From the NCBI GenBank assembly GCA_900770395.1, contig CAAGKM010000038.1, positions 1 to 30,836 on the forward strand: DNA of 30,836 nt. The letters run 5' to 3'. Shown in pieces: positions 15,509-24,282 of this stretch (the first letter of the stretch is position 1; the number at the start of each line of letters is the position of its first letter). The notes beneath the pieces were generated by a model. It was not told where the DNA came from. It saw only the letters and a list, made by a program, of their open reading frames with translations, and did no database searches. The translations under genes were made by a program, and so were the position numbers. The DNA is from an uncultured Prevotella sp. GTDB lineage: Bacteria > Bacteroidota > Bacteroidia > Bacteroidales > Bacteroidaceae.

Positions 15509-16874
15509 CGGTCAGTTCTTTTATCTGTTGCCTCAGCTTCGGGTCCGACGGCTTCTTTGCGTAGGTATCTATAATCTTCCCGTCTTTGCCTATAAGCATT
15601 ATCCGTGGCACAAACTTGATGTTCATGGTCTTCATGAAATCCGACTTGAAGCCTCCTGGAAGATTCAGGTTAAGCACCTTGCAGTTCTCATCCTTGCTCT
15701 CGATAATCTTGCGCCATGCGGCAAGCAGTGCGTTGCCGGTGTCAAGCGACACGGAGATAAAGCACACGTCGTCACCACTCAGCTCATCTGCCAGCTTCTC
15801 CAGGAAAGGCATCTCAGCCTTGCAGGGCACGCAGCCTGTGAACCAGAAGTCGAGAACTGTCACCTTGCCTTTAAAATCGCTAAGATGATACTCTTTGCCG
15901 CTGAGGTCGTTGGCTGTGAAGTCGGGCATCTGCATTCCGCGTGATATGCCGAGATTAGTCTTGCGAACCTCCTCATACTGTTTCAGTATCTCCGGCAACT
16001 GACTCTGTGCCTCAGGGGCAGTGACCAACGGCTTCACTTCATCAAAGTGCGACATGAAATCATCGAAATAACCTTTTTTCAGCATTTTTTTCAACAGCTC
16101 TACGATATACATCGAGCGCACATCATCGTTTGTGATATATGCTGCACGGCGTGCAACGTAATGAGCGTTCGACACCCCGATGATTTCCTGACGCTCCATC
16201 TCCTCCATGGCATCGTCAATCACGTTAAACCATTTAGGTATGCTCAGAATGTGACGGTCGGAAAAGTCGATGCCTTTCAGAAAACTGTAGAATCCCTCAG
16301 CCACCTCAACCTTTCTGCCTGCGCCTGCGCCAAAGGCGATGGCATTGCGCACACCGCCAAGACGCTGATTGTCATACACAAAACGTATATACAGCTTGTG
16401 GGTTGCGATAAACTCCGGTGCAAGTCCCGAGTTGTCGAGCTTCTCATACAGTCTCGCCACCGCCTCGTCGTTGTATTTTGTCCATTCAGCAGAGTATTGC
16501 TTTATCTCAGCAGGCACACGGCAAATGAAGGTGTTCTCACGTATGAAGTCGTTCTCTGCCTTGTTGTCACCTGTTATGCTCACGCCCTCGGCAGTGCATG
16601 AGATATGTATGTCGGCACCTGGAGTGACATACAAGGAATAGAACTGGTCGCCCGCGGCAAAACGCCAGTAGCATGGCGTGGCGGCGTCAATTTTCACAGT
16701 GCTTGCAGCTCCTTTCACTTTGTTATACCCGTCCAGCTCCTCTGGCTGCAGATACACTGTGTTGCCAGTGGTGTTTTCCACAGTTATCTGTGTGCCGCGC
16801 TCAGTGTTGAGCGTTGAGCTGTTGGCGGCGGCGCTTATGGCTACCCCCAATATCGTTAATGCAATCTTTTTCAT
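15498..16874 (-). CDS. TlpA-like thioredoxin-fold protein, secreted
   Basis: A 458-residue exported thiol-disulfide protein. The signal peptide (MKKIALTILGVAISAAANS) leads into an N-terminal beta-rich domain of the kind seen in Bacteroidetes TlpA/DUF4369-like proteins and a helical middle. A C-terminal thioredoxin domain follows from about residue 320: DFTANDLSGKEYHLSDFKGK, WFTGCVPCKAEMP with redox Cys348 and Cys351, and cis-Pro423 in FVPRI. It should act in the periplasm, tethered or free. The gene begins 11 bp after susD, so it is the last gene of the protease-susCD operon, and it overlaps the convergent murB fusion by 11 bp. Residues just after the signal peptide (STLNTERG) are encoded by a heptamer repeat. 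Confidence 0.88.
   Translation of the reverse strand: MKKIALTILGVAISAAANSSTLNTERGTQITVENTTGNTVYLQPEELDGYNKVKGAASTVKIDAATPCYWRFAAGDQFYSLYVTPGADIHISCTAEGVSITGDNKAENDFIRENTFICRVPAEIKQYSAEWTKYNDEAVARLYEKLDNSGLAPEFIATHKLYIRFVYDNQRLGGVRNAIAFGAGAGRKVEVAEGFYSFLKGIDFSDRHILSIPKWFNVIDDAMEEMERQEIIGVSNAHYVARRAAYITNDDVRSMYIVELLKKMLKKGYFDDFMSHFDEVKPLVTAPEAQSQLPEILKQYEEVRKTNLGISRGMQMPDFTANDLSGKEYHLSDFKGKVTVLDFWFTGCVPCKAEMPFLEKLADELSGDDVCFISVSLDTGNALLAAWRKIIESKDENCKVLNLNLPGGFKSDFMKTMNIKFVPRIMLIGKDGKIIDTYAKKPSDPKLRQQIKELTAKR
16799..16819 (-). repeat. Heptamer repeat, three degenerate units, inside tlpA-like CDS
   Basis: On the minus strand the bases read GCTCAAC, GCTCAAC, ACTGAGC. This is the ACTCNNC heptamer seen in the addAB genes, here encoding the first residues after the signal peptide. 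It is a short, degenerate copy, so the assignment is moderate. Confidence 0.55.
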
Positions 16875-16885
16875 AATATTTCATT

Positions 16886-18367
16886 TTACTTACTGTTCTG
16901 TGTCAGCTTGCTTGTCTGCATTGCCTTCAGTGAGAATGGGAATGTGAGCAGATGTGATGTTGGTGCCAGAGTGTATGTTTTTCCGTCCAGCTCTTTTGTG
17001 AGAGTCTCGTTAAACTCAGCGCAGAAGCGGCGCATGTCGAAGAAACCGTTGTAGGTCATAAACAGCTCACGCTTACGCTCCTCACGCACATGCCGCATTG
17101 CCTCTTCTGCTGTTGTGGCTGTGAGATGCTGATATTTTCCTGTGAGCAAACGTGTGCCTCGCAGTGTCTCAAGATAATACATAGCCTTGGCGATGTTGTC
17201 TGCACCGCCTTTACGGGCATAACACTCGGCAAGCATCAGATATACTTCTGACAGACGCATTCCCGCGGGGTTCCACTTAATGCTCAGTGTGCCAAACTCA
17301 CAGTCACCCTCAGGTGCCGTTGAGTGTGTGGCTTTGTATTTTATGCAGCAGCGGTAGCGCAGGTCGGCATTCTTCTCGAACAGGTCAATCACCGCCTTGG
17401 TCACATACATGGGATATGGGTCGGTGTATGTTGTTCCAAACTGATAGAGCAGGTTCTCACTGTCATCATAGTCATACTTGATATTCTCCTTCCACATGCG
17501 CTCAATAATATCGTTCACCCCCATATACATAGGGTCGTCGATGGCACGGTCGGTGCCGTATGCTGAGATAAGATAAGCCGCCACAGGACCAGCCACAGTG
17601 TTCATGTTGTGCAGCTCATGGCCGGCAACAGCGGCCTCTGTGAGAGCATCCTCGCATGCTGCGATGCACTCGCCAATCTCTCTTTTATACAGATGCACCT
17701 TTGCCTTCAGTGCCAATCCGAAGGTGCGGTCGGGGCGGAACACGTTGACAGCCTCGTGTGGCAGGTCGTTGATGGCATCCTCAATGTCCTGCTGTATTAA
17801 TTTGTAGGTGTATCCCACAGTCTGCTGCACGCCTTCCTCCTCGATGCTCTCAAACATCTTCTCTCTCACAATGATGCCGTTCTCTGTGTCTGCCGTGGCT
17901 GGGTCGTAGGGCCGTGCGAATGTGTTTACGAGGAAGAAATAGTTGTATGCACGCATAATCTTTGCCTGCGCCATTGCCAGTTTCTTGTCGTCCTCGTTTC
18001 CGTCCGATGACATCACGTTTGATATTATGGCGTTGTAGTTTGTTATGCGGCTGTAGCAGTTGTTATAAAGCTCACTGTTTATGGTGTTGCCGGCACGGTC
18101 GTAACTCTCATCCCAGAGATAGGCTGCCGAGCGCAGCGGCACGGTGTAGTTCTTCAGTTCCTCCAGCTTATACCATGAGCTCTCGCCGCTCAGCGTCCAG
18201 AAGTCGCCCTGGTCGTATGTCGGGTTTACCTCCTCAAGAAGTCCGAGATAATCCTCTGTTGTTTTCAGCAGTGCGGTTCCTTTTGGCTCAATGTCCAGAT
18301 AGTCATCGCATGATGTGAGACACATTCCGCCACACAGCACCGCCGTCATCAATATCTTATTTTTCAT
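16886..18367 (-). CDS. SusD/RagB family surface lipoprotein
   Basis: A 493-residue nutrient-binding lipoprotein that forms the lid on the SusC channel. The lipobox is LTSC with Cys20, followed by the acidic DDYLD, which resembles the Bacteroidetes surface-export signal. The N-terminal region (DIEPKGTALLKTTEDYLGLL) and the TPR-like helical elements YNYFFLVNTFARPYD, RLSEVYLMLAECYARKGG and YYLETLRGTR are typical SusD features. The C-terminal REERKRELFMTYNGFFDMRR is also family-typical. It starts 43 bp after susC and ends 11 bp before the thioredoxin gene. No glycan-specific neighbour is present; a protease is, so peptide binding as in RagB is the better guess. Confidence 0.95.
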   Translation of the reverse strand: MKNKILMTAVLCGGMCLTSCDDYLDIEPKGTALLKTTEDYLGLLEEVNPTYDQGDFWTLSGESSWYKLEELKNYTVPLRSAAYLWDESYDRAGNTINSELYNNCYSRITNYNAIISNVMSSDGNEDDKKLAMAQAKIMRAYNYFFLVNTFARPYDPATADTENGIIVREKMFESIEEEGVQQTVGYTYKLIQQDIEDAINDLPHEAVNVFRPDRTFGLALKAKVHLYKREIGECIAACEDALTEAAVAGHELHNMNTVAGPVAAYLISAYGTDRAIDDPMYMGVNDIIERMWKENIKYDYDDSENLLYQFGTTYTDPYPMYVTKAVIDLFEKNADLRYRCCIKYKATHSTAPEGDCEFGTLSIKWNPAGMRLSEVYLMLAECYARKGGADNIAKAMYYLETLRGTRLLTGKYQHLTATTAEEAMRHVREERKRELFMTYNGFFDMRRFCAEFNETLTKELDGKTYTLAPTSHLLTFPFSLKAMQTSKLTQNSK

Positions 18368-18410
18368 ACCTTAATATATTATATAATAATGTATTCCCTT
18401 AATTACTTTT

Positions 18411-21400
18411 TTAGAATCTTACATTTACTCCCAACACATAGCTTGGCATCATTGCGCTTGAGCGGCTGCCGCTGTTGGCATTGAACGCCTCGGGGTCAAT
18501 GTCATACTTGTTGGCAGCCCAGTAGAAAGCGTTGTCAACCTGCAGTTTCAGGGTTAACCCCTTAATGAAGTGCGTGCGCGCAAGCAGCTGTGCCGGCAGA
18601 GAGTAGGACACACCGATGTTGCGAAGTTTTATGAACGATGCAGTGCATACGTTAGCATCGGCATACATCCAGTGATAGTTGCGCTCGCCGGTATCACCGT
18701 GTAGTCCCATGGCAGGAATGTCAGTGTCGGTGTTATCTGGTGTCCATCTGTCAGCAATGCCCTCATTCACCGCTCCACCAGTGATGCGGTTTGTCGCATC
18801 ATAGAGTGTGGGCACATCCCTGCGGAGTGAGTGACCTGTGTAATATACAAGTTTAGCAAACACACTGAGGTTCTTCCAGCGGAAGTCGGCAGTCAGCGCA
18901 CCGTTCCATTTCGGTGTGAGCTGTCCAGCGCATACCACTGCGCCCACGTTTCTCACAGCCTTTGTGTCTATCACTTCTCCGTTCTCATCATATATCTGCG
19001 GATTACCGGTTTCCGACAGTCCCGCATAGCGGTAGGCATAGAGTGAGTTATATGCGTCGCCCTCACGGTAGTTGGATGTAGGATAGCGCATCATGTTGAG
19101 CGCGTCGGTTGGCGCATAGTCAATCTTCTTTATCTCATTTTTGTTGTATGCGGCTGAGAAACCGAGGCTCAGCGACATGTCTTTTTTATGCAGCACGTCA
19201 GCTTTTACGCTTGCCTCGAAGCCTGTGTTAAGCATCTCACCGTTGTTGGCACGTGCCTGTCCGTTGAATCCTAATGACGGGTCAATGCTTTTGTTCACCA
19301 ATAGGTCGGAGCTGTAGCGGCGGTAGAAATCCAGACTTCCTGAGAGGATACCGATAACACGGTAGTCGATACCGAAGTTGAATGTCGAAGTCTGCTCCCA
19401 TCTCAACGAGCTGTTTGGCGGTGTTGCGATGATTGTTATCGGATGTCCTGTATACAGCGAGGTGGCATATCTTGCAAGTAGATATGGCGATGATGACTGG
19501 TCTACGTTTCCTGTGATACCGTAGGTCATACGCACCTTCAGCATGTTCACCCAGTCAACATCTTTCATAAACGCCTCGTTTGACACGTTCCAACTGGCAC
19601 CTACCGACCATAATGGGCGGTAACGATATTTAGGGTCGGTGCCGAAGAGGTCGGCTTGGTCCACTCTCACACTTGCGTTCACCGTGTAACGTGAGTCGTA
19701 TGTATAGCCAGCATTGAAGTATGCCGACAGATAACGGTGGGTGACATCTGACATGCCGAGAATCTCCGAGCGTCTGCTCAGTCCCGGATAGAGCATTCCG
19801 TGTACTCCGTCTTTCGACAGGGTCTTCCAGTCCACCTGCGAGTATGTGAGCCTCTGGTTGTCATATCCGAACTTCTCACCATAGTATGTGTCATATTTGT
19901 CCTGACGGATCTCACCGCCGAGCAGTGCTGTCACGTCGTGCTTGTCGGCAAACACTTTCTTGTAGTTGAACTGTCCGCGCAGGTTGAGGTATTCGCCCTT
20001 TGTCCTGTAGGTATATTGGCGTCCGCCCTGAGGAATGTTGTATGTCAGGTCACCTTTTGTGTTGCTTGTGGTAAACTCGTTAATCAGCGAGCGCATCATG
20101 TATGAGTTTTCCTCGTCATACTCGCTGCCGTCGATGCTCCGCTTCTCATACTGAGCCTTCAGCTCCAGCCCCAGGTCATTAGTGATGTCGAAGTTTGTCT
20201 GTATAAATAGCTTTGTGTACTGGCTTTCTGTCTTCATGATGTTGTTGTTTGCCTCCTCGGCTGCATTGTATCCCATGAAGTACATGCCCTCAGTGTCGTT
20301 CACCTGCTCTGCCAGCACTTGATTGTAGAGATAGCGGTATGCTGGTGTGCCGTCGTCGTTATACAGCCTCTCGTAGGGCAGGGCAGCGGTATATCCCAAT
20401 CCCGATGCCTGTGTGTACTCGCTTTTCTGCAGCTTGAAGTCTGTGCCAACGGTCAGCTTCATCCACTTTGTCAGCTGTGTGTCGTTTTTCAGATACAGTG
20501 AGAAGTTGTTGTTGCTGTTGAACTTGTCGTACTGCCCCTGTCCGTTGTATCTTGCAGATGCGAAGAAACTGTTGTTGTCGCTGCCTTTGCTCAATGACAG
20601 GTTGTAGTCCTGTGTCACGGCTGTGTGCTGTAGTTTCTTGCGGTACTCACGGCGGTAGTCGTTCTTGCGCATTGCGGTGAGTCCGGCATTCAGCTCATCC
20701 TCTGTTATCTCGCCTTTTGCCATGTGGTAGTACATCATGTCAAGCGGCGACATGTATTTTGCGCTCGACTTGCTTGTCATGGTGTTGAAATATCCCAACG
20801 GGTCTTTTATGTAGTCAGGGTCGGAGAGCAGGAAGTCTTGCTCCAGGTCCATGATGTCACCTGTTGAGGCATAGTGCTGATAGCTCAGCGATGGCAGCGG
20901 ATTGATGTAGTAGTCTGCCGAGAAGTTCACGTTCATGGTGTTGTTCTGTGCACGTTTTGTCGTGATTACAATCACACCGTTGGCTGCACGCACACCGTAG
21001 AGCGATGTGGCGGCAGCATCTTTCAGCACGGTAACGTTCTCTATTATCTCAGGGTTGATGTCATCCATCGACTGCATTCCCGTTGAGGGCTGGCCGTCGA
21101 TAACTATCAGCGGAGTGCCGTCGACACTGAACGATGATGTGCCTCGGATGCTCATCTGGTTGTTGTACACGGTGAATCCTGGTGTTATTCCCTCAAGTTT
21201 TGCGCTCAGTCCCGATGCCTGTATCTTATTCAGTTTGTCGCTGTTTACAACGATGGCAGAGCCGCTTGAGCGCTCGCGTGAGATAGTCTGAAATCCCGAC
21301 ACGATAAGCTCGTCGAGCATACTGTCCTCGGCTGTCAGTACCACGGTGACCGCCTTATTTGGAACCACCGTCACATCCTGTGCGTTCATTCCTATAAATG

Positions 21401-21695
21401 ATACGGTGACAACTGTCTTGCGGCTGTCGTTCACGGGTATGGCAAAGTTTCCGTCAAGGTCGGTTGCCGCTCCTGTTGATGTGCCTTTTATCATTACCGA
21501 TGCTCCGGGAAGTGGTTCTCCTGTGTTGTCGGTCACCTTGCCTTTCAGCAGATACTTGTGATGTGCCTGCTCCACACCATAGCTCATGTCACCGCTTGTG
21601 CCTGCATTGGCATGCAATGCCACCGAAGGCATCATAGCCATGCTGCACGTCATGATGGTGACAGCAGTCTTGTTCTTAAAATTCCGTTTATACAT
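18411..21695 (-). CDS. SusC/RagA family TonB-linked outer-membrane transporter
   Basis: A 1094-residue TonB-dependent transporter. After a long signal peptide (to about residue 32) comes a carboxypeptidase-like regulatory domain (about 49-125: KGKVTDNTGEPLPGASVMIK). The plug follows with the TonB-box-like DELIVSGF (128-135), SIRGTSSFSVDGTPLIVIDG and the SusC signature DAAATSLYGVRAANGVI (227-243). The rest is a 22-strand barrel ending in YVLGVNVRF. There is no STN domain, so no direct sigma/anti-sigma signalling is expected. It lies 24 bp after the C10 protease gene and 43 bp before susD. Substrate class cannot be read from the sequence; context suggests peptides. Confidence 0.96.
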   Translation of the reverse strand: MYKRNFKNKTAVTIMTCSMAMMPSVALHANAGTSGDMSYGVEQAHHKYLLKGKVTDNTGEPLPGASVMIKGTSTGAATDLDGNFAIPVNDSRKTVVTVSFIGMNAQDVTVVPNKAVTVVLTAEDSMLDELIVSGFQTISRERSSGSAIVVNSDKLNKIQASGLSAKLEGITPGFTVYNNQMSIRGTSSFSVDGTPLIVIDGQPSTGMQSMDDINPEIIENVTVLKDAAATSLYGVRAANGVIVITTKRAQNNTMNVNFSADYYINPLPSLSYQHYASTGDIMDLEQDFLLSDPDYIKDPLGYFNTMTSKSSAKYMSPLDMMYYHMAKGEITEDELNAGLTAMRKNDYRREYRKKLQHTAVTQDYNLSLSKGSDNNSFFASARYNGQGQYDKFNSNNNFSLYLKNDTQLTKWMKLTVGTDFKLQKSEYTQASGLGYTAALPYERLYNDDGTPAYRYLYNQVLAEQVNDTEGMYFMGYNAAEEANNNIMKTESQYTKLFIQTNFDITNDLGLELKAQYEKRSIDGSEYDEENSYMMRSLINEFTTSNTKGDLTYNIPQGGRQYTYRTKGEYLNLRGQFNYKKVFADKHDVTALLGGEIRQDKYDTYYGEKFGYDNQRLTYSQVDWKTLSKDGVHGMLYPGLSRRSEILGMSDVTHRYLSAYFNAGYTYDSRYTVNASVRVDQADLFGTDPKYRYRPLWSVGASWNVSNEAFMKDVDWVNMLKVRMTYGITGNVDQSSSPYLLARYATSLYTGHPITIIATPPNSSLRWEQTSTFNFGIDYRVIGILSGSLDFYRRYSSDLLVNKSIDPSLGFNGQARANNGEMLNTGFEASVKADVLHKKDMSLSLGFSAAYNKNEIKKIDYAPTDALNMMRYPTSNYREGDAYNSLYAYRYAGLSETGNPQIYDENGEVIDTKAVRNVGAVVCAGQLTPKWNGALTADFRWKNLSVFAKLVYYTGHSLRRDVPTLYDATNRITGGAVNEGIADRWTPDNTDTDIPAMGLHGDTGERNYHWMYADANVCTASFIKLRNIGVSYSLPAQLLARTHFIKGLTLKLQVDNAFYWAANKYDIDPEAFNANSGSRSSAMMPSYVLGVNVRF

Positions 21696-21719
21696 GTTTT
21701 ATATTCTTGTTTCTTTTGA

Positions 21720-24203
21720 TTATATTCTTACTTTAACTACAGTTTTGCCTGCCGCAGTGCCTACACATATTATATATATACCATCAGGTATTGTTCTGAC
21801 GGGGATGTCTACAGCATATCCATTGACGGTGACATTTCTCAGCACTCGTCCCTGCATGTCGGTGATGACTACGCTGGTGATATGCTCTTCTGAGCTTACT
21901 CTCAGCATGCCGCCGCTTAGCGTCACACTCGCCTTACCATTGGCACTCTCAATATCGTTGATTGAATCCTCCGTGCCTGTGAGTATCAGCTTGCCTGTGC
22001 CTATCACCATTCCGTCGGCATGGTCGAGATAGAAGGTTATGTCGTAAACTGTGCTGCTGGCGAGTGTTGACATGCTGCCCTTAACGGTGCAGCCATAGCT
22101 GGCTGTCATGCCGCTGAGCGACAGATTGTCTGCCGACAGTGTCACTCCGGTGTCCTCGCCATTCAGTGTCACCTTTGCCACCACGCTTCCCTGCCATTCT
22201 CCGGCAAGTGTCTTTTGCAGCGTAATGTCAATTCCAGGTTTTGGGCGCTCAATGATGTAGTATCCTCCTGCAGGTTGTGTCACTCCTATTCCTGGATTTG
22301 CAATTAGAGTTATTGTGCGTGGCTCTCCCATTGCCACAATGTTGTCTTGTGTTGCTGTTGAGGCTGTGGTGTAGACTGGAGTGATGGTGTATTCACCTGC
22401 AGCCATGCCTCTTGTACTCAGCATATATTCCATCTCGGCTGTCTCGCCTTCCGAAATGAAGAGGCTTGCAGTGTTGAGTGTTGAACCTGGAGTTAATACA
22501 AAGCCCATGCATCCTGCAAACGATGTGTTCCCGTCGTTAAGCGCATTCAGAGTTATTGTATAGTCGTTCTCTGTGTATATCTTGCTGCCGATGCCGCTGA
22601 TGCCCGTCTCACTAAGATGGGTGTAGGGTAGCAGTCGTTTATAAGTTATATATGTGTCGTCAATGGTGACATTGCTCCCGCTTGGCTCATAAAGGTTGGC
22701 GCTGATCTGTTGCCATTCGCCGTCAGTCTGTGTGCGGTAGAAAGTTCCTATGTGGAATGTTCCGCTGCCAATCTCTTGCGCGGGTACATTTATATATATA
22801 CCTTTGTAGCCTCCTGCTGTTATCTGCACTGATTGTATTGTTGATTCTATTGGTTGTATGCCCTCATCGGTAATGATGGCAGAGCACACCTCACCGTTGA
22901 AGTCCTTGTGTCCGTTAGCCATGCAATAGAAGAAGAAACCTGTGTCGGCGTCTTTCGATGCTTTTATCTCCTCGTGTGTTGAGGCTTTGTAGGTGGTGGT
23001 CGAGCCTACATATATGAACAAATCGTAAATCCACAGCAGATGTGATGTCTGCGGAGTGCTCACTCCTGCTCCTGCCGGTTGTATGTGGCATTCTATTGCC
23101 TGGTTAAAGGTGTATGAGCTTGCCGTGCCTCCTGCTCCCTGCTTCTTGGGAGTGAGAGCCGACAGGTTGAAATAGCCGTCGCAGTTGCCGCTCCATCCCC
23201 AGTTGAAGTGGAACATGCCGTTGCCGTCGTAACCGTCGCAAACAAAGGTGTGCCCCACATTTCCGCTTGCTCCTTTGCCGTCGTAGAGCACTGGCCGTCC
23301 GGCATACAGCTCATCTGTTATTATACTTATCCACTCAGCGTCGCTCATCTTGTTGCGCTCATAGCGGTGGATGTTGCTTTCGTATCCGAAATATTTATAT
23401 AGAGCCTCGCCTGCATTGCGGTGATGCGCCACACTGACATCACTGCCATATATCATCTGCACACCATAGCCGACACACTGCATAAGGCGTGCCACAGCTG
23501 TGCGGTTTGCCTCGGGCGATGCTGAGGTGTAGGTGGGGAGCATGTTGCTCCAGTCGAATGCAGGTTGGTCGTCAAAGTTCATTGTGCGCTGCACGCCATT
23601 GTCGTTGTATGACACAGAGCTTGTAGGCCGTTCTGGATAATGATAATAGTTCATTATCTGTGCCGTGGCTGTGGCAACGCATCCTGTCAGCGATTGTTTC
23701 CCTCCAATCACAGGAGTAAGTGTGTTATAAGGATTTTCCTGATCCCATTTGGTCGTCAATAACGGCTCAACAGGTTTAGTTGGATATGCGATAGCCTTTT
23801 CACTTTTCTCCTCAATGAGCATTGAACACTTCTCACCCCACACTGCAATGGCATCGAGCCATGCGCTGCATGCCTCGGGCATGTTTGCTGTGTCAAATCG
23901 TCCTGTGTCGCTGTAGCCTATAATGGATGGCAGGCGGTCATCGCCTGCAACAATCACAAAACCGTTGTCATTGGCGCCGCTAAATACGTAGTATGCCGCA
24001 TCACAGATGTCAGCATTCTTGCCCTGTGCTTTATGATGTCGGCTGTGAGCGTATATGCAGTTCAGTTTGGTTGTTGTGTTTGCCTGTCGGCGGTTGGCAA
24101 TAAACTCGGTTGCCTTGCGTGCGGCTTCTTCCTTGCTTATTGTTGCTGCAAGGGCAAATGCCGGGAAAAGAACTATAGATAGAAGGATTAGTTTCAGTCG
24201 CAT
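21720..24203 (-). CDS. C10 (streptopain-like) cysteine protease with T9SS tail
   Basis: An 827-residue secreted protease. A signal peptide (to about residue 20) is followed by a Spi-like propeptide (about 21-145). The catalytic domain has Cys175 in SLTGCVATATAQIMNYYHYP and His318 in GNVGHTFVCDGY, with FHFNWGWSGNCDGYFNLSAL carrying the Trp/Asn region of C10 peptidases. A long beta-rich stretch follows, then a C-terminal sorting-like module (VVITDMQGRVLRNVTVNG, IPDGIYIICVGTAAGKTVVK) as used by the type IX secretion system. It should be exported to the cell surface and cut extracellular protein. It is directly upstream of susC (24 bp), the order expected for a protein-scavenging locus. No good promoter is visible just upstream. 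Confidence 0.93.
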   Translation of the reverse strand: MRLKLILLSIVLFPAFALAATISKEEAARKATEFIANRRQANTTTKLNCIYAHSRHHKAQGKNADICDAAYYVFSGANDNGFVIVAGDDRLPSIIGYSDTGRFDTANMPEACSAWLDAIAVWGEKCSMLIEEKSEKAIAYPTKPVEPLLTTKWDQENPYNTLTPVIGGKQSLTGCVATATAQIMNYYHYPERPTSSVSYNDNGVQRTMNFDDQPAFDWSNMLPTYTSASPEANRTAVARLMQCVGYGVQMIYGSDVSVAHHRNAGEALYKYFGYESNIHRYERNKMSDAEWISIITDELYAGRPVLYDGKGASGNVGHTFVCDGYDGNGMFHFNWGWSGNCDGYFNLSALTPKKQGAGGTASSYTFNQAIECHIQPAGAGVSTPQTSHLLWIYDLFIYVGSTTTYKASTHEEIKASKDADTGFFFYCMANGHKDFNGEVCSAIITDEGIQPIESTIQSVQITAGGYKGIYINVPAQEIGSGTFHIGTFYRTQTDGEWQQISANLYEPSGSNVTIDDTYITYKRLLPYTHLSETGISGIGSKIYTENDYTITLNALNDGNTSFAGCMGFVLTPGSTLNTASLFISEGETAEMEYMLSTRGMAAGEYTITPVYTTASTATQDNIVAMGEPRTITLIANPGIGVTQPAGGYYIIERPKPGIDITLQKTLAGEWQGSVVAKVTLNGEDTGVTLSADNLSLSGMTASYGCTVKGSMSTLASSTVYDITFYLDHADGMVIGTGKLILTGTEDSINDIESANGKASVTLSGGMLRVSSEEHITSVVITDMQGRVLRNVTVNGYAVDIPVRTIPDGIYIICVGTAAGKTVVKVRI
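22466..22486 (-). repeat. Heptamer repeat, three degenerate units, inside protease CDS
   Basis: On the minus strand the bases read GTTCAAC, ACTCAAC, ACTGCAA, encoding GSTLNTAS. Only one unit is an exact ACTCNNC match. The peptide STLNT is the same as in the addB and tlpA-like copies, but the call is tentative. Confidence 0.4.
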
Positions 24204-24215
24204 ATCTTTTTTTCT

Positions 24216-24265
24216 GTAAAAAAGCCACAGCCTTAAGTCTGTCTGTGACTTAAGTTCTGTGGCTT
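24216..24265 (-). terminator. Hairpin terminator or read-through element before the C10 gene
   Basis: AAGCCACAG plus CTTAAGTC (24222-24239) pairs with GACTTAAG plus CTGTGGCTT (24247-24265), giving 17 pairs with one small internal loop. On the minus strand a run of six T follows (complement of 24218-24223). This is a good intrinsic terminator for the T9SS gene at 24283. Its U-tract ends only about 14 bases before the protease ATG, leaving no room for a separate promoter, so partial read-through may set protease-susCD expression. Confidence 0.8.
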
Positions 24266-24282
24266 AAAAACGTTATATTAAT

